From NCBI GenBank assembly GCA_009763385.1, contig CM019831.1, positions 118,241,482 to 118,305,481 on the forward strand: a DNA stretch of 64,000 nucleotides, given 5' to 3'. Positions 57,689 through 64,000 of this stretch are shown piece after piece. Position 1 is the stretch's first letter; each line of letters starts with the position of its first letter. Under the pieces are notes generated by a model. It was given only the letters and a program-made list of their open reading frames with translations, searched no databases and was not told where the DNA came from. Source of the DNA: Coix lacryma-jobi var. lacryma-jobi (Eukaryota > Streptophyta > Magnoliopsida > Poales > Poaceae). Position numbers and translations under genes: made by a program.

Positions 57689-59524
57689 TGAAAGCCCTAG
57701 TTTGGTTTTGGTTAATTGATGAAACCTATTTGGTCTAATCCTATTGCTAAGCATGTGTGTAGCTAATGAGAAAGGATTACGGCCAAGCCTTTGGTGGAGC
57801 TAGCAAAGTGGCAACCATGGAGGATGGTGATGGCCACAAGCACTTAAGTGATCAAGTGCTCTACCTTTGGTGAATTGGAGAAGAGAAGATGCCTTGCTCA
57901 AGTGGTAGATTATTTCTTGACTTTTAATCTTGAGTATAGGCAAGCCGGACTATCAAGAGGGATATAAACTGGGCTAGCTAGATGGAGATGAAAAGTGCTC
58001 AAATCGTTTCTTAGTTCGCTTGCGAGAACACTCTTTTCACCCACGGGCACTTAGTTTTTTAGAAGTCTGCCAGGGTGGAGCGGAGGTTCCGGTCATGGAC
58101 CGGAAGTACCGCTCAGGCGAGCGATAGTTCTGCTGAAGTTCGGGGCCGAGCGGTAGTACCGCCAGGTACCTCCGGTCTCCAACCGGAAGTACCGGTCAGT
58201 GACCGGTAGTACCGCCAGGTACCTCCGGTCGCCGACCGGAAGTACCGGTCAGTGACCGGTACTGACCGGTAGTACCGGTCAGCTGACCGGAAGTCCTGGC
58301 CAGTTCTTCGTTTTTCAAACGGTCGTCTCCGTGAGTTGACCGGAAGTACCGGTCAGTGACCGGTAGTACCGGTCCTGTTGACCGGTAGTTCCGGTCCGCG
58401 ACCGGTAGTTCCGGTCAGGCGCCGGTAGTTCCAGTCGTTTTCTCGCCTGCCAAGCTCGTTTGACCGTTGAGTCTCGTGCTGACCGGTAGTACCGGAAGTA
58501 ATGACCGGTACTTCCGGTGGTCCCGAGTGCTCGGGTTTATAAGCGTTTCTCTGTCCTGTGTGCGCTCTCTCTCGGACTTTGACGCCATTTCTTGTTTTCT
58601 CCATCAGCTCCAAGTGCAGAGACTCACCCACTCTCTCTCCCCTTGCTTCTAAGCATCAATCCACCATTGATTTGAGCTAGGGACGTGAGATTTGAGAGCG
58701 GGAGCATCGATCGTCGATTTGAGCACTTGGATTCTTTCATCTCTCTAGCTTGGTTTGTGTTTATTACTCTTGGGTTCTTGGAACCCTAGCCGGTTAGGTG
58801 TTCTTCGGTGTTAGCCCATGTTGACTCATTTGTGAGGGCTTCCCGAAGTGTTTGTATCACCCTTGGATTCTTAGTGAAGAAACTCGGCTAACCTTTGTGG
58901 TTGCTTGAGTGAGGCAAGGAGGTGAAAGAGACTCCGACCTTAGTGGTCACCTCAACAACGAGGACGTAGGCACTCCTTAGTGGTGTGGCCGAACCTCGGG
59001 ATAAATCCTTGTCTCCCGCGTGCTTATTGTGATTGTATATCTATTGTGGTGATTGGCCTTTATATTCATATTTTTGGTGATTGGCTCTCTACTAGGCGTT
59101 CCCGAAGGCTCGGTGATATACTCTCTAGACTAGCTCATTTCCTTATTGCTCATTTACTTTTATATTAGTTGAGCTAGTCACTCGCATTTATTGAGCTATT
59201 ATTTTGCTATACATATATATTTTGTTCATATATCTTATTTATATAGCACTTGATTACTATTGCTTCTTATTCTTAGTTGATATCTTGTGAAGACTATTCT
59301 CGTCAATCTATTTAGTTGTACCCTTTTGTGTATCACAAGTATAGCCGTCTTAATTGTGTGACATAGAATTATTAGGTAGATTTGTTGGATAGGTGACTTG
59401 CAACACACTAATAGGCTAACGCAAAAAGCTTCGCCATTTGTTTTACTAATAGTGTTTGCCTAAGTGATTTTGTAGATTTTTAATTAGGCTATTCACCCCC
59501 CCTCTAGCCAATTCGGACCTTTCA
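57689..59524 (+). repeat. 3' LTR of SIRE-type element
   Basis: 1,836 bp, about 98% identical to the 5' LTR by eye; the main length differences lie in the CCGG palindrome array. Confidence 0.95.
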
Positions 59525-60180
59525 CACGGGCACGGCGGCCCCCTGCGCCGATGACGTGTGTGCTCCTATGCGGCCCCCGCCCTTCTCCCCTGCACCACCG
59601 TCCCGTCGAGCGCCATGGCTGGCTTCCTGGAACGCGGGTTGACACATCCTGGTGCACCTGCGTGGACAAACAGGGCCGGCTCGGCGATGTGCACCTGTCA
59701 GCGGCGCTGGATGTAGTCGGCAGCAAACAAGGTGGCCGGTCCAGCAGTGATATAGTTTTTATGCATGCTAGCATAAGTTTTAATGCGTGGTGTAACTGCG
59801 ATTTTGAATATATTAGGGTGATTTTTATGCCTAGTTCAATAGGTTTATATGCATGATGTAACTGCGATGTCTATTGCGGCAGATCTGGTGAAGGTGACGG
59901 TGATGGCGTGCTTGCGATGGTGCGAGCTCGAGGATGATGGCCGGCGCCGCGCACGGGCATAGCGACGGGCGGGCTCGTATGGCGATAGCGGACGGCGCTC
60001 ACGCACGGGTCTCCCTGAATAACGCGGCCACACGCAGGTACAGCAGACGGGTGACACGATGCTGCTGCGATCTCAGCCGCTCGGCGATAATGGTGCCGCA
60101 CGGACAGCGATGAGATCTTAGCCGGCGAGGAGCAGTGAGGCACTGCTGGATCGGACAACGTCATCGCGACGACCGCATGA
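59525..60180 (+). other. GC-rich region right of SIRE element
   Basis: This is a continuation of the region at 48433-49458. An open frame of about 100 codons (to 59856) is in phase with the frame ending at the left edge of the retrotransposon. No recognised protein. Confidence 0.4.
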
Positions 60181-61388
60181 TTTTATGCCTGCAAGCATAG
60201 GGTTCTATGCATGTGAAAAAATATTTTTATGCTTGGTTCTATGCATTCTGAAACTATGTTCTGTGATTTAGATGTTTCTATGCAATATGAAACCATGTTT
60301 TGTGATCTTGAAGATGTGGGGTGTTTTTTGATGCTTAATTGTTTAGGTTTCTATGCATGATGTACTGTGATGTCGAAGATATATGCATTTGATATGTGTA
60401 GATATATGTACTTGATATGTGTTTTCTATGCCCATGCAAATAAATGTATCTACCAAGGTCTCATAGTTTTTATGCTCATGCAACCGGAGCGCTTGTCATC
60501 ATCGTCACCGTTGACTGATCTTGCGCCATGCATTGAAACCTATCCTAGCAAGCATAGAAAGCCTGAGGGTTGTGGGTTGGGGTTGTTACTATGTTCATTA
60601 TAATTATAACTGTGCCTCTGAGAAGGGGCTGATATGACATTCATTATAATTATAATTGTGCCTCTGAGAAGGGTTTCTATGCTCTTCTCTCTAAGATTTC
60701 ATGCACTTGAACACTACACAAGAACGGCTCCGCCAATAGAATTCAAATTTAGGCAAATGGGTTTCTTTGCGCATTTATACAGTTGTATGCATGATGGAAT
60801 TGTAATGGTAAAGTTCTTTTTTGCGGGTGTTGTATAATTTGCAATACCAATACGAATGGTTTTTATGATTTTTATACATCATACCATCAGTTTCTAATAC
60901 CTCAGGCTGAGTGAAAAATCAAATTTCAAATTCTAAGTAGAAGAGAGTGATGATTCTATGCTTTTACATGGGTTCTATGCATTTTTATCTGTTAATTATG
61001 CACTGTTCTATGATGAGAATCTTGACACCAACGTGCCATGATTCAAATTTCAATTTCAATTTTTGGAGAACATGATCGTCTATCGTCTACATGTTTTTAT
61101 GCTCTCTGTCACATGATTCTATACGTAGTTCGATAGGTTTCCATACTTGAATTCATTAGCCTCAAATTGTTTTTTTTGGTTTTTCAACTATGATGCAACA
61201 GTGGCACGGCTTCAAGCCCTTCTCGGCACGGTTCTTATGCTACCTATATTTCTATACCTCCAATCATTGTTTTTATACCTTATGCTAGTTGAAATTCAAA
61301 TTTCAAATTCTAAACACAACGGGGCGATGATTCTATGCTTTGTGAGCCCAGCGCTATGCAGATCCCCCTATTAGGAGCCTAGCGCTTT
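60181..61388. repeat. AT-rich region with about 20 dispersed TTYTATGC motifs
   Basis: No gene. TTCTATGC, TTTATGC and close variants, often extended to TTCTATGCATG, occur about every 50-60 bp, mostly in one orientation. The spacing is irregular. The motif is shared with the minisatellite that follows. Confidence 0.55.
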
Positions 61389-62377
61389 GGAAACAATAAT
61401 CCCCCCAGAGGATAGAGGTGTGGTTAGGTTCTATACACTCTCCTCATGTTAATTATACATCTCCAGAGGGAAGGGGGTTTCGGTGGGCCCGACACGGTTT
61501 TCAAAATAATAATCCCCCCAGAGGACAGGGGTGTGGTTGGGTTCTATGTACTCCCCTCTTGTTAATTATACATCCCCAAGAGGGAAGGGTGGATTGGATG
61601 GGCCCAGCATGGTTTTCGAAAGAATAATCCTCCCCAGAGGACAGGGGTGTGGTTCAATTCTATGCACTCCCCTCCTGTTAATTATACATCACCCAGAGGA
61701 AAGGGGGTTGGGTGGGCCCCGCATGGTTTTCGAAACAATAATCCCCCCAGAGGACAGGCGTTTGCTTGGGTTCTATGCACTTCCCTCATGTTAATTATAC
61801 ATCCTCCAGAGAGAAGGGGGTTGGGTGGACACGACATGGTTTTCGAAACAATAATCCCCCCAGAGGACAGGCGTGAGCTTGGGTTCTATGCACTCCCCTC
61901 CTGTTAATTATACATCCCCCAAGAGGGAAGAGGGGTTGGGTGGGCCCAGCACGGTTTTGGAAACAATAATCCCCCAAAAGGACAGGGGTGTGATTGGGTT
62001 CTATGCACTCCCCTCTTGTTAATTATACATCCCTCGAGAGGGAAGGGGGGTTGGGTAGGCCCGACATGGTTTTCGAAACAATAATCCTCCCTCCAGAGGA
62101 CATGGTGTGGTTGGGTTCTATGCACTCCCCTCCAATTAAATATACATCCCCCCAGAGGGAAGAGGGGTTAGGTGGGCCTGACACGGTTTTCGAAACAATA
62201 ATCCTCCCCCTAGAGGACAGGGGTGTGGTTCGATTCTATGCACTCTCCTCCTGTTAATTTTACATTCCCCTAGACGCAAGGGGGGTTGGGTGGGCCCAGC
62301 ATGGTTTTCGAAACAATAATCCCCCAAGAGGACAAGGGTGTGGTTCGGTTCTATGCACTCTCGTCCTGTTAATTATA
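61389..62377. repeat. Minisatellite, about 115-bp unit, 8-9 copies
   Basis: The word AATAATCC recurs at 61395, 61508, 61623, 61737, 61850, 61965, 62080, 62197 and 62315. Each unit also holds GGTTCTATGCACTCCCCTC, GTTAATTATACATCCCC and GGGTTGGGTGGGCCC. Open frames of 60-90 codons on both strands simply reflect the repeat. The last unit is cut by the gypsy LTR. Confidence 0.9.
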
Positions 62378-64000
62378 TGTCACACCCCAAAATTTCTAAT
62401 TTTAGGTTGTGCATAAAAAACACTAAATAAAATAAATGATTTTAATATTTGTATAAAATTGATCAAGTTTAGTTTGAGCTAGCGCCACTTTAGTTGTAGT
62501 AAAATGAGATTTTTTTTATTTTTCCTAAACTAATTTGATGGGTTTTTACTTGATGCGATGATTGCTTGTTGTTTGACCTTGTGTTGTGAGAAAAACGTGT
62601 TGGTAGGTCGTTTATCTTTATCCGGCTCAGCCCCCATCTTTATCTGGAAATTAAATTTATTATTCCTAACTCCATTCTCTTGTTGGAGTTTCTTAAGAAT
62701 CTTTTTTATTGTACTCCAAAATCACTTCTTTGAGTTCTCATCTATCGGTCTATCTCCATAAACCTCTCGGGAATTTTTCTGGCTTTTACTGGAAACTTTT
62801 CTCATTTATCTGCAAGCGTAATCTAATTTTTAGATGGTCCAAAATATTTTTTCATGAGATCCAAATACTTTATTTAGATTCGTCATGTTACAAAGTGTCT
62901 CTGAGAATTTTTTTAGAATTTTCGGAGTCATCGGAGTATTTTTTCGTGACTTAAATATCAATTCTAGACTTTGCTGGAATTATTTTAATCTCGAAATTAA
63001 TTAATTCCGAAAATAATAAAATATCTCGTTTTTCAAAAGACTCAAAACCCTAGACATATATATGCCGGCGATCTGCTCGATACGCTGATTTCGAAATTAT
63101 AATCTGTTTTTTCATCCATCGCTTGTAGCCTCCTACATCTGATGCCGAAGTTTCGCATCTCCTCTTTTCCGGCGAACTCACCATGAAAAAGCCCTCTGTC
63201 TCTTGCTTGCCGTTCCCTCTCCACCCCGGTGAGCCCTAGCTCCAGCCGTTGCGGCCCCGCGCCTGACCGAGCTCCTCGTTGCCCTGGTGTGCGCTCGTTG
63301 CCCTAGCGTGCGCACTACTCGCGCAAGCAGCAGGCCACCGGCGACCTCCGCTCCGGCTTGGTCTGTGCAGGGAGATCGTGACCCCCTGGCCCGGGCCCTT
63401 GGCCACCACGGGTCGCGCGGCCGTGTGCCGCCGTTGGCCAACCTGGTCTTGCTGTCCCCAGCCCCCCTCGCGTGCAGCACAGCAAGCCATGGTGTTCTGT
63501 ACGAGAGCTGAAGAGGAAGAAGATAAGTTTAATTACTGTTTCGCTATTAATCAATAATCCTCTACCGTTTAATTATCCTAGATCCGTTTTAGTTCGTTCC
63601 AGTTGCGTTAGTTTTGTATCGACGTGCTCTACGCAGCAGTGTTAACGCTTTTCGTGTCACATGATTTTTTATATATAGCAAAATATTAAATTGATTAATA
63701 AGCCTATAACCGGTTTATAATTAAAAGTAGTATAAGTTTTATATCTCGGTATTTATATGTCAAATGATAATGTGATTAATTGCTGATATTAATATACTTT
63801 TAAAATAGAATTTGCTTAGTCCAACATGACTCGTTTATAATCCGATTAGTTTGCTCTTACATGTCTTCCGCATATAGTTAGTAAATATTAATTTAGCTAA
63901 TCTACATGCAGCTAGTTTTGTAATTACAAAAAAATAATGCAAGTAAAAGTCAGTCTTTCATAAGCATGTGTTAATTAGATTAATGTTAACTTATATGTTC
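62378..64000 (+). mobile_element. Start of a gypsy (chromovirus-like) LTR, runs off the window
   Basis: TGTCACACCCCAAAATTTCT at 62378 is a standard start of Tekay-like gypsy LTRs. It interrupts a minisatellite unit after TTAATTATA. Downstream are an AT-rich U3-like region, a possible TATA box near 63057 (CATATATATGCC) and a GC-rich leader (63180-63500). No coding domains are reached. It is a different family from the LTR at 1-2721. Confidence 0.6.

Larger units (their letters stand above)
49459..59524 (+). mobile_element. Ty1/copia retrotransposon, SIRE/Maximus type, full length
   Basis: LTRs are 49459-51283 and 57689-59524, running from TGAAAGCCCTAGTTTGG to CGGACCTTTCA. The tRNA-Met-type primer site is at 51286-51300 and the polypurine tract is just before 57689. 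Flanks are CACGT and CACGG, a duplication with one mismatch. Gene order is gag, protease, integrase, reverse transcriptase, RNase H, as in copia elements. A 1.1-kb spacer lies between pol and the 3' LTR, usual for the SIRE lineage. The LTRs differ at roughly 30-40 positions by eye (about 2%), which implies an insertion under about a million years old on usual grass rates. Coding regions carry several frameshifts. Confidence 0.95.

Noticed and set aside
61389..62327. A family of 60-90-codon proteins on both strands
   Set aside because: They are translations of the 115-bp minisatellite. The period is not a multiple of three and the frames shift from unit to unit.

Overview
This is a transposon-dense stretch of plant nuclear DNA, almost certainly from a grass (Poaceae) and most likely a panicoid one. 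The reasons are the CACTA subterminal motifs TTTAGTCCCGGTT, TTTGCCGAGTGCC and TTAACCGCGGCGGGC, Stowaway and Tourist MITEs, a SIRE/Maximus-type copia element, Tekay-like gypsy LTRs and a grass-type CC-NBS-LRR gene. The species cannot be fixed from the sequence. Only one ordinary host-type gene is recognisable, an NLR resistance-type gene at 29.9-33.5 kb. Everything else that codes belongs to mobile elements.

Layout. 1-4394: gypsy LTR sequence in both orientations; its right 2.1 kb is repeated at 26475-28626. 4395-26474: a large CACTA element (minus strand) whose right terminus is missing. A second complete CACTA element (7338-17946, plus strand, TSD TTG) sits in the middle of one of its exons. 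28884-29467: a Stowaway MITE containing a Tourist MITE. 29939-33482: the NLR gene. 33944-35415: a 5'-truncated LINE. 35705-39853: a solo copia-type LTR (TSD CTAAG) holding a non-autonomous CACTA (35947-38842, TSD ACA), which holds another (36578-38118, TSD AGT). 40378-41481: a decayed relative of the first of these. 42374-46252: a gag-only gypsy-type element on the minus strand (TSD TTAGT). 46351-47269 and 47736-47970: a PIF/Harbinger-like element and a Stowaway. 48433-61388, apart from the insertion: GC-rich, then AT-rich non-coding DNA with a dense TTCTATGC motif. 49459-59524: a full-length SIRE-type copia element splitting that region. 61389-62377: a minisatellite of about 115 bp period. 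62378-64000: the start of another gypsy LTR.

The two large CACTA elements are the most informative part. They belong to different subterminal-repeat families but share one plan: gene 1 (a TNP2-type transposase) followed by gene 2 (a Transposase_24-like region plus a C-terminal Ulp1/C48-like protease domain). In both, gene 2 has its own promoter, made of a second internal copy of the element's subterminal repeat array directly abutting a TATA box, as at the terminus in front of gene 1. The outer element also carries an intact two-exon gene for a small GRF-type zinc-finger protein with a C-terminal membrane segment, between its terminal promoter and the transposase.

Most element genes are broken by stops and single-base frameshifts. 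Several of these lie in homopolymer runs, so assembly error cannot be excluded for individual breaks. Splice sites, frames and target-site duplications were read by eye; no database search was possible.
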